From positions 24,649 through 88,648 of the forward strand of contig NZ_QPLK01000019.1 in assembly GCF_003340565.1 (NCBI RefSeq): a DNA stretch of 64,000 bases. The letters run 5' to 3'. This stretch comes from Rhodovulum sp. 12E13. Its GTDB lineage: Bacteria; Pseudomonadota; Alphaproteobacteria; Rhodobacterales; Rhodobacteraceae. The position numbers were made by a program, and so were the translations under genes. The notes under the pieces are model-generated. The model was not told the DNA's origin. It saw nothing but the letters and a program-made list of their open reading frames with translations, and made no database searches. Below are positions 25,915 through 35,029 of the stretch, piece after piece; within the stretch, counting starts at the first letter, position 1; each line of letters starts with the position of its first letter.

Positions 25915-27452
25915 GCGCCGCCCTCCAGCAGACGCGCCCGGTGCTGCCAGAGCGGGATCAGCGCATCGCCCAGCGCATCGAAGAGCGGCGCCCCGCGCGC
26001 GTAGGCCGCGACCAGCGCCGGGTCGGGCACCTCGTCGGCGCCCGTCTGCACCATCGCGCGGGTCGCGGCCGCGAGATCGGCGTGTGCGCCCGCCGCCACC
26101 GCGCCCAGCATCGCCACGCCGAGCGCGCCGGTCTCCTCCGTCTCTATGGTGCGAAGCGGCCGGTCCATGACTCCGGCGCAGATCGCCCGCCACGTGGCCG
26201 AGCGCGCGCCCCCGCCGGTGATCCGGATCTCCGACACCTCGGCGCCGAGCGCGGCGTAGCACTGCCGCATCGAGAAGGCGACGCCCTCCATGACCGCGCG
26301 CACGATCTCGGCGGGCGTGGTGGAGGTGTCGAGGCCGTAGATCGACGCGCGCGCGGCCGGGTCGAAGCGCGGCGCCGACATGCCCGACGTGTTGAGGTAG
26401 GGGTGCGCGATCAGCCCCCGCGCGAGCGGCGGTACCGCCGCCACTTCGCGCTCGAGCGCGGCGAAGAAGGCGGGGCCGCGCCCGCCCTCGGCCTCGAGCA
26501 GCCCCCCGCAGAACATCTCGGCCGCCCAGTCGAGGCAGAGCGTGCCGCCCCCGGTGTTGGCCATCAGCCGCTGCCACGCCCCGCCCGGCATCAGGAAGAG
26601 AAAGCCGACGCCTTCGGGCTCGGTCAGGGGGCGGTCGGTGGTCAGGTTGTTCATGAAGCTGGTGCCGATCACCGTCACGGCCTGCCCCGGCGCGGTCGCG
26701 CCCGCTCCGAGGGCTGCCGCCACCGCGTCGCCCGCCCCCGAGACGACGAGCGTGCCCTCGCGTAACCCGAGCTGATCGGCGGCCTCGGCGGTCAGGGGGC
26801 CGACGGGGGCGCCGGTCGGCAGTACCTCGGGCAACATGTCCGCGGCCTCGTCGATGCCGGCACGTGCGAGCAGCTCGGGCGACAGGGCGCGGGCACGGGT
26901 ATCGCAGGGAAAGAACGACAGGTCGGACTCGTCGGTCGCGCGGCGGCCGGTGAGCCGATAGTTGACGTAATCCTTGGCGAAGAACAGCGTGCCGATCGCG
27001 CCGTATCGCTCGGGCTCGTGCCGCTTGAGCCATGCAAGCAGCGCGAGCGGAACGCCGGGGATCGGGGCGTTCCCCGATACCTGCCCGATCCGCGCGACAA
27101 GGCCCTCGCGCTCCCATTCGCCGAGCAGCCCGGCGGCGCGCGAGTCCGGCCAGGCGATGGCGTGGCCGAGCGGCGCGCCCGCGGCGTCGAGCGCCCAGAC
27201 GCCGCCCATGTGCCCCGAGACGCCGATGGCCGCCACGTCTTCGGGCGCCACGCCGGCCTCAGCGACCGCGCCACGGATGCAGGCGACGACGCCCTCGAAC
27301 ATCGCCTCCATGTCCTCCTCGTGCCAGCCGGGGCGCGGGTGGAGCGCACGCGTCGGGCGGCTTGCCTCGCCGAGAACGCGCCCGCACCCCGCGTCGAACA
27401 CGACCGCCTTGGTGGCGCTCGTCCCCTTGTCGATCCCGATCACGCAGGTCAT
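25911..27452 (-). CDS. FGGY family carbohydrate kinase (copy 1)
   Basis: A 513-residue sugar/polyol kinase of the FGGY fold. It has IGIDKGTSATKAVVFD at the N-terminus (phosphate loop), the PGWHEED region, and GAGDAVAAALGAG and IGTSFMNN in the middle. The ATP motif RITGGGARSATW lies near residue 420. It phosphorylates an imported sugar or polyol with ATP. Its start overlaps the stop of the second FGGY kinase gene (ATGA); the two proteins have identical length and are clearly paralogous. The specific sugar is not recognisable. Confidence 0.88.
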   Translation of the reverse strand: MTCVIGIDKGTSATKAVVFDAGCGRVLGEASRPTRALHPRPGWHEEDMEAMFEGVVACIRGAVAEAGVAPEDVAAIGVSGHMGGVWALDAAGAPLGHAIAWPDSRAAGLLGEWEREGLVARIGQVSGNAPIPGVPLALLAWLKRHEPERYGAIGTLFFAKDYVNYRLTGRRATDESDLSFFPCDTRARALSPELLARAGIDEAADMLPEVLPTGAPVGPLTAEAADQLGLREGTLVVSGAGDAVAAALGAGATAPGQAVTVIGTSFMNNLTTDRPLTEPEGVGFLFLMPGGAWQRLMANTGGGTLCLDWAAEMFCGGLLEAEGGRGPAFFAALEREVAAVPPLARGLIAHPYLNTSGMSAPRFDPAARASIYGLDTSTTPAEIVRAVMEGVAFSMRQCYAALGAEVSEIRITGGGARSATWRAICAGVMDRPLRTIETEETGALGVAMLGAVAAGAHADLAAATRAMVQTGADEVPDPALVAAYARGAPLFDALGDALIPLWQHRARLLEGGA

Positions 27453-28990
27453 GGGGCCCCTCCCTCGGCAGGGACCGCCGCGACAAGGCCCGAGCGTGCC
27501 TCGGACAGCCCGCGGTAGACGTCGCGACAGTCGCGGTAGAGCCCGAACCAGCCCTCGTAGTCGGCCACCGCCACGGGATCGGGATCGTAGGTCGCGGCAA
27601 TCGACACCGCTCGGGCCTGCGCCGTGGCGAGATCGGGCCAGAGGCCGGTGGCGACGCCGGCAAGCAGCCCGACGCCGAGTGCGCCGGTCTGGTCGGTCGT
27701 GCAGACCTGCACCGGCAGCCCGCAGATATCGGCGAACATCTGCGCCCACACCGGGCTGCGCGCGCCGCCGCCGGTCAGCGTCAGCGAGGCGCGCGTGCCG
27801 GGCATCGCGGCAAAGCAGTCGCGCGTCGAATAGGCGAGCGCCTCGAAGATCGCGCGCAGCAGGTGGGCGCGGCCGGTCTGGCTGCTCATCCCGAAGAAGG
27901 CGCCGCGCGCGCGCGGGTCGTAGAACGGCGCCAGCACGCCGGCGGGGTTGAGGTAGGGAACCAGCACGACGCCCTCGGCGCCCCGCCGCACGGCGGCGAC
28001 CTCGGCGCCGAGGGCGTCGAAATCCCACGCTCCGTCAGGGCGCTTCGGCCCGCCGAACCGGTCGAGGAACCAGTCGAGCGTGATCGTGCCCGACGTGTTG
28101 GGCAGGATGCGCACGTAGCGCGCCCCCGGCATCGCGAAGAGGAAGCCGAGCCCGTCCGGCGCCCGGCCGGGCGCGTCGAGGACGGTCGAGTTGAGGCAGG
28201 AGGTGCCGAGCACGGTCACCGCATCACCCGGTGCCGAGCGGCCCGCGCCGATCAGGTTGGCCACCGCGTCGCCCAGTCCGGTGACGACAGGCGTGCCTTC
28301 GGCCAGCCCCGTGGCGGTTGCGGCCTCGGCCGTGACCGCTCCCGCGATGACATCGGAAGGCAGGATCGGCGGCATGGTCGCGGCCCAGTCCTCGACCCCC
28401 ATCAGCGCCATCAACTCGGCCGAATGGCTGCGCCGGTCGATGTCGCCCGGCATGAACGACACGTCGGAGGGGTCGGTCGCGACATCGCCCGTGAGCCGCA
28501 GGCGGAGGTAATCCTTGGCCGACAGCACCGCGGCCGCCTCGGCGCGCAGTTCGGGCTCGTGGCGCGACAGCCAGCGCAGGATCAGCAGCGTGATGCCCGG
28601 CATCAGGCCGTTGCCCGAAATGGCGAAGGCCGCATCGAGGCGGTCTGCCTCCTGCAGGTCGGCCAGGTCGCCCTGCGCGCGCTCGTCGGGCCAGCAGACG
28701 GCGTTGCGCAGCGGCCGGCCCCGCGCATCGACGATCCACGCGCCCCCCATGTGCGCGGCGATGCCCACACCGGCGATATCCCCGCCCCCGATCCCGGCAT
28801 CGGCCAGAGCGGCGCGGATCGTGCGGCAGCAGGCGGCCCAGGTGTCGGCCGGGTCTTCCTCGTGCCAGCCGGGGCGCGGGACGAGCGCGGCCACGCGCTC
28901 CTCCCCGCGACCGCGCACCTGGCCCTCAGCGTCGAACACCACCGCCTTCACGACCGAGGTGCCCTTGTCGATCCCGAGGACGAAGGCCAT
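27449..28990 (-). CDS. FGGY family carbohydrate kinase (copy 2)
   Basis: A 513-residue FGGY kinase. It has LGIDKGTSVVKAVVFD at the N-terminus, PGWHEEDPADTW, GLGDAVANLIGAG and LGTSCLNS in the middle, and LTGGGARSPVW near residue 420. It resembles copy 1 along its full length but differs at many positions, which argues for an old duplication and distinct substrates or two subunits rather than a recent copy. It lies four bases after the ABC ATPase gene. Closest relatives are probably xylulose/ribulose/glycerol-type kinases. Confidence 0.88.
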   Translation of the reverse strand: MAFVLGIDKGTSVVKAVVFDAEGQVRGRGEERVAALVPRPGWHEEDPADTWAACCRTIRAALADAGIGGGDIAGVGIAAHMGGAWIVDARGRPLRNAVCWPDERAQGDLADLQEADRLDAAFAISGNGLMPGITLLILRWLSRHEPELRAEAAAVLSAKDYLRLRLTGDVATDPSDVSFMPGDIDRRSHSAELMALMGVEDWAATMPPILPSDVIAGAVTAEAATATGLAEGTPVVTGLGDAVANLIGAGRSAPGDAVTVLGTSCLNSTVLDAPGRAPDGLGFLFAMPGARYVRILPNTSGTITLDWFLDRFGGPKRPDGAWDFDALGAEVAAVRRGAEGVVLVPYLNPAGVLAPFYDPRARGAFFGMSSQTGRAHLLRAIFEALAYSTRDCFAAMPGTRASLTLTGGGARSPVWAQMFADICGLPVQVCTTDQTGALGVGLLAGVATGLWPDLATAQARAVSIAATYDPDPVAVADYEGWFGLYRDCRDVYRGLSEARSGLVAAVPAEGGAP

Positions 28991-28993
28991 CGC

Positions 28994-30142
28994 TCAGAGC
29001 CCCGCCGCGTGCAGCGGCACGCCGGGCTCGCCGCCCGTGCCGAAATGCAGCGTGGCCTCGCTGCCGGGGTCGAAGGCATAGAGCGCGGCGGCGTCGACCG
29101 TCAGGGTCACCGGCTCGTCGATGCCGAAGGCCTGCCGCTCGGGCAGGAGCGCCGTCGCGCTCAGCTCGCCCACCTGCAGCGTCACCAGCATCTCGTCGCC
29201 GATCTGCTCGGCCACGTAGACCTTTCCGGGCAGGCGCAGCGCCCCCTCCGGCGCCGCCTCGCCCGCGCGCCGCAGCCGGAGTGCGCCCGGCCGGCAGCCC
29301 AGCAAGAGGCGGCCGTCGGCAGAGGCGAAGCGCTGCGCCATCTCGGGCAGCAGCGCCTCCTGCCCCTGGCAGCGCGCCACCCGCCCGTCGGGCCCCGACA
29401 GCCCCTCGAACGGAAAGAGATTCATCGAGTGGACGCCGAAGAATTGCGCGACGAAGGCGTTGGCCGGCCGGTCGTGGATCTCGTCGGGGGTGCCCACCTG
29501 CTGCAGGCGGCCGTCGCGCATCACCGCCAGCCGGTCGGTCATCGTCATCGCCTCGACAGGGTCGTGGGTGACGATGACCGAGGTCATCCCGAGCGCGCGC
29601 TGCAGACGCTTGAGCTCGCCCCGCAGCCGCGCCCTCAGCAGCGTGTCGAGATGGGCGATTGGCTCGTCGAGGCACAGAAGGTTGGGCCGGCGCACCAGGG
29701 CGCGGGCGATGGCCACCCGCTGCTGCTGGCCGCCCGACATCTGCGCCGCCTTGCGGTCGATCAGGTGGGCGATGTTGAGCATCTCGGCCACGTCGTCGAC
29801 GAGCCGCTTCATCTCGTCTTTCGGGGTGCCGCGCACCTTCAGCGGGTAGGCGATGTTCTGCCGGCCTGTCATGTGCGGGTAGAGGGCGTTCTGCTCGAAC
29901 ACCATCGCGATGTTGCGCTCCTGCGGGCTGCGCGCGACGACCGACGCACCGTCGAACAGGATGTCGCCCTCGCTCACCGCCTCGAGGCCCGCGAGCATCC
30001 GCAGGACCGAGGTCTTGCCCGAACCGGACGGCCCGAGCAGACCGAAGAACTCGCCGTCGGCGATCTCGAGGTTCACGTCGCGCACGGCGTGCACCGTGTC
30101 GCCGTAACGCTTCTGCAGGTTCCTCAGCTCGACTTTCGCCAT
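28994..30142 (-). CDS. Sugar ABC transporter ATPase (UgpC/MalK type)
   Basis: A 382-residue ABC ATPase of the carbohydrate-importer CUT1 class. It has Walker A GPSGSGKTS near residue 36, the signature MSGGQQQRVAIARAL, Walker B LLCLDEPIAHLD and a C-terminal TOBE/OB regulatory domain (about residues 235-382) ending in YAFDPGSEATLHF. It energises the two permeases encoded just upstream, 10 bases away. The Walker A loop has S and G where most family members have G and C. Confidence 0.93.
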   Translation of the reverse strand: MAKVELRNLQKRYGDTVHAVRDVNLEIADGEFFGLLGPSGSGKTSVLRMLAGLEAVSEGDILFDGASVVARSPQERNIAMVFEQNALYPHMTGRQNIAYPLKVRGTPKDEMKRLVDDVAEMLNIAHLIDRKAAQMSGGQQQRVAIARALVRRPNLLCLDEPIAHLDTLLRARLRGELKRLQRALGMTSVIVTHDPVEAMTMTDRLAVMRDGRLQQVGTPDEIHDRPANAFVAQFFGVHSMNLFPFEGLSGPDGRVARCQGQEALLPEMAQRFASADGRLLLGCRPGALRLRRAGEAAPEGALRLPGKVYVAEQIGDEMLVTLQVGELSATALLPERQAFGIDEPVTLTVDAAALYAFDPGSEATLHFGTGGEPGVPLHAAGL

Positions 30143-30152
30143 CGGGTCCTCC

Positions 30153-30968
30153 TCAGCGCTGGGTGATCGTGAACGACCGGATCAGGAGCTTCTGCATGTA
30201 GTAGGACAGCAGCAAGAGCGGCCCGAAGGCGACGATGCCGATGGCGCCGAGCTGGCCCCAGTTCGGCTGCTGGAACAGGAAGAAGCTGGCCAGGGCCTTG
30301 GGCAGCGTGATGACGTCGTCGCCCGTCAGCACCAGCGCGAACAGGAACTCGTTCCACGCGAAGATCATCGCGAGAATCCCGGCCGTCGCCACGCCGGGCA
30401 GCGACAGCGGCAGCAGCACGTCGCGGAAGAGCTGGAACCAGCTCGCGCCGTCGACCCGGGCCGCCTCCTCGAACGAGCGCGGGATCTGGCGCATGAACTC
30501 GGCGAGAAGCCAGACGACGAGCGGCAGGTTCATGAACGTGTAGACGAGGATCAGGCCGGCATAGGTGTCGAACAGCGACAGCTTCTGGTAGAGCAGATAA
30601 AAGCCGATCACCGGCACGATGGGCGGCAGCATCCGTAACGACAGGATGGTGAAGCTGAGCTGACCGTGCGGCGGAAACCGGCGCGCCAGCGCGTAAGCGG
30701 CCGGGAAGCCCAGGACGAGGCAGATCGCGGTCGAGAGGGTAGACACGATCAGGCTGTCGACGATCCCCTTGCCACCGCCGATCGCCCAGCCCTCGGAAAA
30801 GTTGCGCAGGGTGGGCGCGTCGGGCCAGATCGTCGGCGGGCTGCGGAACAGCTCCTCGTAGGGTTTGAACGCCGTGAGCAGCAGCCACAGGAGCGGCGCG
30901 AGCATCGCCAGCAGCAGGATGATCAGGAGGGCGTGACGCCCGGCCTCGCCCCATGCGGTCCGGGTCAT
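30153..30968 (-). CDS. Sugar ABC transporter permease (MalG type)
   Basis: A 271-residue inner-membrane protein with six helices. The EAA loop reads FEEAARVDGASWFQLFRDVLLPLSLPG (about residues 170-196), as in MalG/UgpE subunits. It forms the channel with the MalF-type subunit, whose stop it overlaps by ATGA. The frame is open upstream, but the ATG at 30968 is where the typical N-terminal helix begins. Confidence 0.93.
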   Translation of the reverse strand: MTRTAWGEAGRHALLIILLLAMLAPLLWLLLTAFKPYEELFRSPPTIWPDAPTLRNFSEGWAIGGGKGIVDSLIVSTLSTAICLVLGFPAAYALARRFPPHGQLSFTILSLRMLPPIVPVIGFYLLYQKLSLFDTYAGLILVYTFMNLPLVVWLLAEFMRQIPRSFEEAARVDGASWFQLFRDVLLPLSLPGVATAGILAMIFAWNEFLFALVLTGDDVITLPKALASFFLFQQPNWGQLGAIGIVAFGPLLLLSYYMQKLLIRSFTITQR

Positions 30969-31918
30969 GAGCGCCTCCCTTCCATGCCGCCGGCACCCCG
31001 GCGGGCAGCCGCGAGGATCAGGCTGGTCCCGACGATCAGCACGACGAGCTGGATGATCGACAGCGCCCCCGCCGCGCCGAACTCGAACCGGTTGAAGCCC
31101 AGATCGTAGGTGTAATACGCGAGGTTCTGGGTCGAGGTGCCGGGGCCGCCGCGCGTCAGGATGTAGATGACGTCGAACACCTTGAAGCTGTCGATGAAGC
31201 GCAGCACGAAGGCGACGACGATGTAGGGCGCGAGCATCGGCAGCACGATGTTGCGAAAGGTCTGGCGCGGGGTCGATCCGTCGACCCGCGCCGCCTCGAA
31301 CACGGTCGCGGGGATCGCCCGCAGCCCGGCCAGCAGGATCACCATGACGAGGGGCGTCCACTGCCAGATGTCGACCAGAACGATGGTGGGCAGCGCCCAG
31401 TCGGGCGATTGCGCCCAGGCGGGCGGCGACAGCTCCATGCCGCGCAGGGCGCTGTTGAGCGGGCCGTAGATCGGGTTGAGAAACAGGTTCCAAGCGAAGC
31501 CGACGACGATCGGCGCCAGCATCATCGGGATCAGGAACAGCGACGCGTAGAACTCGCGCGCCCGCGCCACCGAGTTGATGAGCAGCGCAAGGCCCAGCCC
31601 CACCGCGATCTGGAGCGGCACTGCCACGAGCGCGAAGATCGCGGTGATGCCGAGGCTCGACCAGAAGCGCTCGCCCTGCAGCAGCCGCGTGAAATTGTCG
31701 ATGCCGACGAATTCGATCGGGATCGGAACCGCGAGCTGGTAGGAGGTGAACGAGGCATAGAGCAGGTAGGCGAAGGGCCACACCGCCATGACCACGAGAA
31801 AGGCGATCGCCGGCGCGAGCAGCAGCCAGGTCGAGCGCCGTTCGGCGCGGCGGGCGGCATCGGCCGGGCGCCTTCGCGGCGACCCGGCCAGCATCGCGTT
31901 GTCGGGCGAGGCGACCAT
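30965..31918 (-). CDS. Sugar ABC transporter permease (MalF/UgpA type)
   Basis: A 317-residue inner-membrane protein. About 30 basic cytoplasmic residues precede six helices. The EAA loop reads FEAARVDGSTPRQTFRNIVLPMLAPY. The VGIDNFTRLLQGERFW segment is typical of UgpA-like proteins. It pairs with the MalG-type subunit. The gene is separated from the binding-protein gene by a strong hairpin at 31949-31981. Confidence 0.93.
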   Translation of the reverse strand: MVASPDNAMLAGSPRRRPADAARRAERRSTWLLLAPAIAFLVVMAVWPFAYLLYASFTSYQLAVPIPIEFVGIDNFTRLLQGERFWSSLGITAIFALVAVPLQIAVGLGLALLINSVARAREFYASLFLIPMMLAPIVVGFAWNLFLNPIYGPLNSALRGMELSPPAWAQSPDWALPTIVLVDIWQWTPLVMVILLAGLRAIPATVFEAARVDGSTPRQTFRNIVLPMLAPYIVVAFVLRFIDSFKVFDVIYILTRGGPGTSTQNLAYYTYDLGFNRFEFGAAGALSIIQLVVLIVGTSLILAAARRGAGGMEGRRS

Positions 31919-31948
31919 GAGGGCTCCGAGCGTTCGACCATCCGGGGG

Positions 31949-31981
31949 CGGCCGCCCGCCCGAGCGGGGGGCGGGCGGCCG
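31949..31981 (-). promoter_or_regulatory. Intercistronic hairpin after sugar-binding-protein gene
   Basis: A perfect 13-base-pair stem: CGGCCGCCCGCCC at 31949-31961 and its complement at 31969-31981, with a seven-base loop. It starts 12 bases after the stop of the binding-protein gene (31993). No T-run follows in the direction of transcription. It probably protects or partly terminates the message before the permease genes. Confidence 0.6.
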
Positions 31982-31992
31982 TTTCGGGGCGG

Positions 31993-33489
31993 TTACGACC
32001 AGTAGCCGTTGTCGATCATGCGCTGCCGATACTCGTCGTAATGGCCGATCTGGCGCTCGCGGTTGAAGATCTCGGTCGTCTCCTCGAACTCGGCCTCCAT
32101 CGCCTGCAGCGCCTCCTGCGAGGTCGCCTGCCCCGTGACGGCGCGCTGCACGTGCTGGATCATCGACGACAGGTAGCGGTTGGTGCCGGGGATCGAGATG
32201 TCGAGATACACCTTGTCGGCGGCGAGCAGCCCCTTCGAGACGTCGGCGAAGTTCTGGGCGAAGCCCGACTCGGCCTGCAGCGGGAAGGTGCTCTCGGGCT
32301 TGTCGAACATGCTGGTGCGCCACGGGTCCATCAGCGACTGCGAGAACGTCTCGGCCACCCAGCGGTTCGCGTTCTGCGACTGCTGGATCCAGGCCATGAC
32401 GGCAAACGCGCCTTCCTTGTTGGTCGAGTTCGCCGGGATGCCCATGGCCCGGCCATAGGGCAGCACGGTGACATCGCCCCAGCTCGGCGCGCACTTGATA
32501 CGCCCGGCCACGTCGGAGATCGAGGGGTCGGCCGCGCCCTTGGGCATGTCGGTCCACCAGTTGGCCTGCGCGATCTGCCCCTCGAAGAAGACCTGCCGGC
32601 CCACGTCCCACGGCATCGCCATGGCGAGCTCTTGCGGCATGAAGGCGGTCATCTCGCGGTAGCGGTCAAGCGCGGCGATGGCAGTGTCGTTGACCAGTTG
32701 CGGCCGCATCTGCTCGTCGAACAACTCGCCGTAGCGCTCGCCCTTCTCGGCGCCCGCCTGCACCAGCTGGTTGATGAAGAACGCATAGACGAAGAAGCTC
32801 GTGACCTCGACGGCACCGTGCAGGCCCTGGTCGGGACGGGTGAAGAACTCTGCCGTGTCGCGGTATTCCTGCCAGTTGCGCGGCGCGGCCAGGTCGTAGC
32901 CGTAGCGGGCGCTGAACGCGGCCATCTCGGCCTCGTCCTCGAACAGGTCGGTGCGCAACGTGTTGATGAACAGGTCGCCGTCGATCATCACGCCGACGGT
33001 CTTGCCCTCGTAGATGTTGAGCAGCCGGAACGGCTTGGCGATATCGTCGAAGTTGAGATCCGCGAGCGATCCGATCTCTTCGAGCGGGGTCAGGAACGGC
33101 CCGAAATCCCCCGTGAAGTTCGGCCAGAAATCGAACACGTCGAAGCGCGCCTCGCCCTGGCGCAGCGCGAGCAGGTTCTGGTCGTACATGTTGCCGAGCG
33201 GGTAGGACAGGAATTCCACCTCGATCCCGGTCGCCTCCCGGAACTCGGTCGCGAAGGTCTGCAGAATCGGCGTGAAGGCGCCGCTGTCGAGCCCGACCCT
33301 GACGGTTCCGCTGCCCGACTGGGCGGCGGCCCGCAGCACGCCGCCGAAGGTCGCGAGCGTCGCCGTGGCGCCGAAGGCCGAGGCCCGGCGCATCAGCTCG
33401 CGCCGGCTGATCAGGCCACCGGTGTCGATCGAGGACAGCTGGTCGAGCGCACGGGTCTCCGCGCGAACGCGGTTCTTGAGTCGGTACAT
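31993..33489 (-). CDS. Sugar ABC transporter substrate-binding protein (Tat-type signal)
   Basis: A 498-residue extracellular solute-binding protein family 1 member. The N-terminus is unusual: a 40-residue basic leader, then SRRELMRRASAFGATATLATFGGVLRAAAQ. This looks like a twin-arginine signal (SRREL with a hydrophobic core) rather than a plain Sec signal. The mature part has EFLSYPLGNMYDQNLLALRQGEARFDVFDFW. It feeds the MalFG-like permeases. The start at 33489 follows GGGAGGAG. It is the first gene of the sugar cassette and divergent from the MocR regulator. Confidence 0.9.
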   Translation of the reverse strand: MYRLKNRVRAETRALDQLSSIDTGGLISRRELMRRASAFGATATLATFGGVLRAAAQSGSGTVRVGLDSGAFTPILQTFATEFREATGIEVEFLSYPLGNMYDQNLLALRQGEARFDVFDFWPNFTGDFGPFLTPLEEIGSLADLNFDDIAKPFRLLNIYEGKTVGVMIDGDLFINTLRTDLFEDEAEMAAFSARYGYDLAAPRNWQEYRDTAEFFTRPDQGLHGAVEVTSFFVYAFFINQLVQAGAEKGERYGELFDEQMRPQLVNDTAIAALDRYREMTAFMPQELAMAMPWDVGRQVFFEGQIAQANWWTDMPKGAADPSISDVAGRIKCAPSWGDVTVLPYGRAMGIPANSTNKEGAFAVMAWIQQSQNANRWVAETFSQSLMDPWRTSMFDKPESTFPLQAESGFAQNFADVSKGLLAADKVYLDISIPGTNRYLSSMIQHVQRAVTGQATSQEALQAMEAEFEETTEIFNRERQIGHYDEYRQRMIDNGYWS

Positions 33490-33538
33490 TTTCTCCTCCC
33501 TTGCAGGTTCGGGGCGTGACCGCCCGTCTGCGCGTCGC

Positions 33539-33629
33539 ATTGTGTCTTTTCTTCATAGTCTATACGTGTGACAAAGCCCGCGGCAATCCTCTTATTGTAT
33601 CATTATGCACCTCGAAAATCTGACACAAT
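33539..33629. promoter_or_regulatory. Candidate MocR operator repeats
   Basis: Between and just inside the divergent genes lie ATTGTGTC (33539-33546), ATTGTATC (33594-33601) and GACACAAT (33622-33629), the exact reverse complement of the first. MocR/PdxR regulators commonly bind a mix of direct and inverted half-sites spread across a divergent promoter, so these are candidate half-sites. The region is AT-rich compared with its surroundings, as expected for promoters. Confidence 0.35.
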
Positions 33630-35029
33630 CGGGAGGCAAGCCGCGGTCGCGCGACCTGGTCCGCGGCATTGCCGAGGCCATTGCTCGGGAGCGGCTGAAG
33701 CCGGGCGAGCGGCTGCCGCCGCAGCGTGACCTTGCGCACAGCCTCGGCATCGCCGTGGGCACGGTCGGGCGCGCCTATGCCGAGCTAGAAAGCGCCGGCC
33801 TGATCGCGGCGCATGTCGGACGGGGCACCTTCGTCGTCGGCCCCGCGAGCCGAGGCGGCAGGGGCGGGAGCATCCCGGACGCGGCCGGCGTCGAGACGGA
33901 ATCCCCCGAGCCGGAGCGGGCGAAATGCGAGATCGACCTGCTCACCTATCGCGTGCCGATCCCGGGATTGCCCGGCCTCGTGGCAGAGACATTGCGCGAG
34001 ATTGCGGACGATGGCGGCGAGAGGCACCTGCTCGACAACTCCCCGGCCGAAGGCGACGCGCGTCACCGCGCCGCGATGTCCGCGTGGCTGAAGGAGCACG
34101 GCCTGGCCGTCGACCCCGCTTCGATCGTGTTGACCAATGGTGGCCAGCACGCTGCCGTCGCAGCCATATCGACGATCACGCATCCGGGCGAAACCATCGC
34201 CACCGAGGAGTTGACCGATCCGCGCATGAAGGCCGTTGCCGGATATCTCGATCGCCGTCTCGCCGGCGTGCCCTGCGATGCCGACGGGATGATCCCGGAG
34301 GCGCTGGAGGAGTTGTGCCGCAAACGCAGGATCGCCGCCATCTACTGCACGCCGCGCAACCAAAACCCGATGAACACGACCATGCCGGCCGCGCGCCGCA
34401 TCGCGATCGCCGGCATCGCCGAGACACACGATCTGCCCATCGTGGAGAGCGACATCTACGGCACCCTGTGCCGCCACGACGACATCCCGATTGCCGCCAT
34501 CGCCCCGCACCGCACGCATTTCCTGTCGAGCCTCGGCCGGATCGCCGGACCCGGCATGAAGGTCGGCTGCCTCGTGTCGCCGCCGGCCCATGTCGTGCTG
34601 AGCCGGCAGGGCGTGGGCATGTCCACCGGCACCGTCACGCGCCTGTCCGCGGAAATCGCGACACGGTGGATCATGAACGGCAGGATCGTGGAACTGGCCG
34701 AATGGCAGAGGAACGACATCCGGCGACGGGTCGCGCTGGTCCGGGGTCTGCCAATGCTCAGGAACGCGCGCACGGGTGACATGAGCGCCCATATCTGGCT
34801 CACCCTTCCGGAGCCGTGGCGCAGCGAGGAGTTCGTGGACGGGGCGACGGCCCACGGCGTGGCGATCTCTCCCACTCACAATTTCGCCGTGGGCCGCCTC
34901 GACGCCCCCCACGCGGTGCGTCTCGTCATTTCAGCCCCACGGACGCATGGAGAGCTTCACCGGGGCCTGAACCGGCTGGAGCGGCTCCTGCGCACGCAGC
35001 CACGACCGCACGGCACCACCGCGGCCTGA
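33605..35029 (+). CDS. MocR/PdxR family regulator (GntR helix plus aminotransferase domain)
   Basis: A 474-residue regulator. The N-terminal GntR winged helix (about residues 12-78) includes ERLPPQRDLAHSLGIAVGTVGRAYAELESAGLI. A class I aminotransferase-like domain (about 115-470) contains TNGGQHAAVAAIS and a YCTPRNQNP segment. The PLP-lysine region reads SLGRIAGPGMKVGCL, where the usual SxxK lysine looks absent (R in its place), though this is read by eye only. It is divergent from the sugar ABC/kinase operon and probably controls it. Confidence 0.88.
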   Translation: MHLENLTQSGGKPRSRDLVRGIAEAIARERLKPGERLPPQRDLAHSLGIAVGTVGRAYAELESAGLIAAHVGRGTFVVGPASRGGRGGSIPDAAGVETESPEPERAKCEIDLLTYRVPIPGLPGLVAETLREIADDGGERHLLDNSPAEGDARHRAAMSAWLKEHGLAVDPASIVLTNGGQHAAVAAISTITHPGETIATEELTDPRMKAVAGYLDRRLAGVPCDADGMIPEALEELCRKRRIAAIYCTPRNQNPMNTTMPAARRIAIAGIAETHDLPIVESDIYGTLCRHDDIPIAAIAPHRTHFLSSLGRIAGPGMKVGCLVSPPAHVVLSRQGVGMSTGTVTRLSAEIATRWIMNGRIVELAEWQRNDIRRRVALVRGLPMLRNARTGDMSAHIWLTLPEPWRSEEFVDGATAHGVAISPTHNFAVGRLDAPHAVRLVISAPRTHGELHRGLNRLERLLRTQPRPHGTTAA

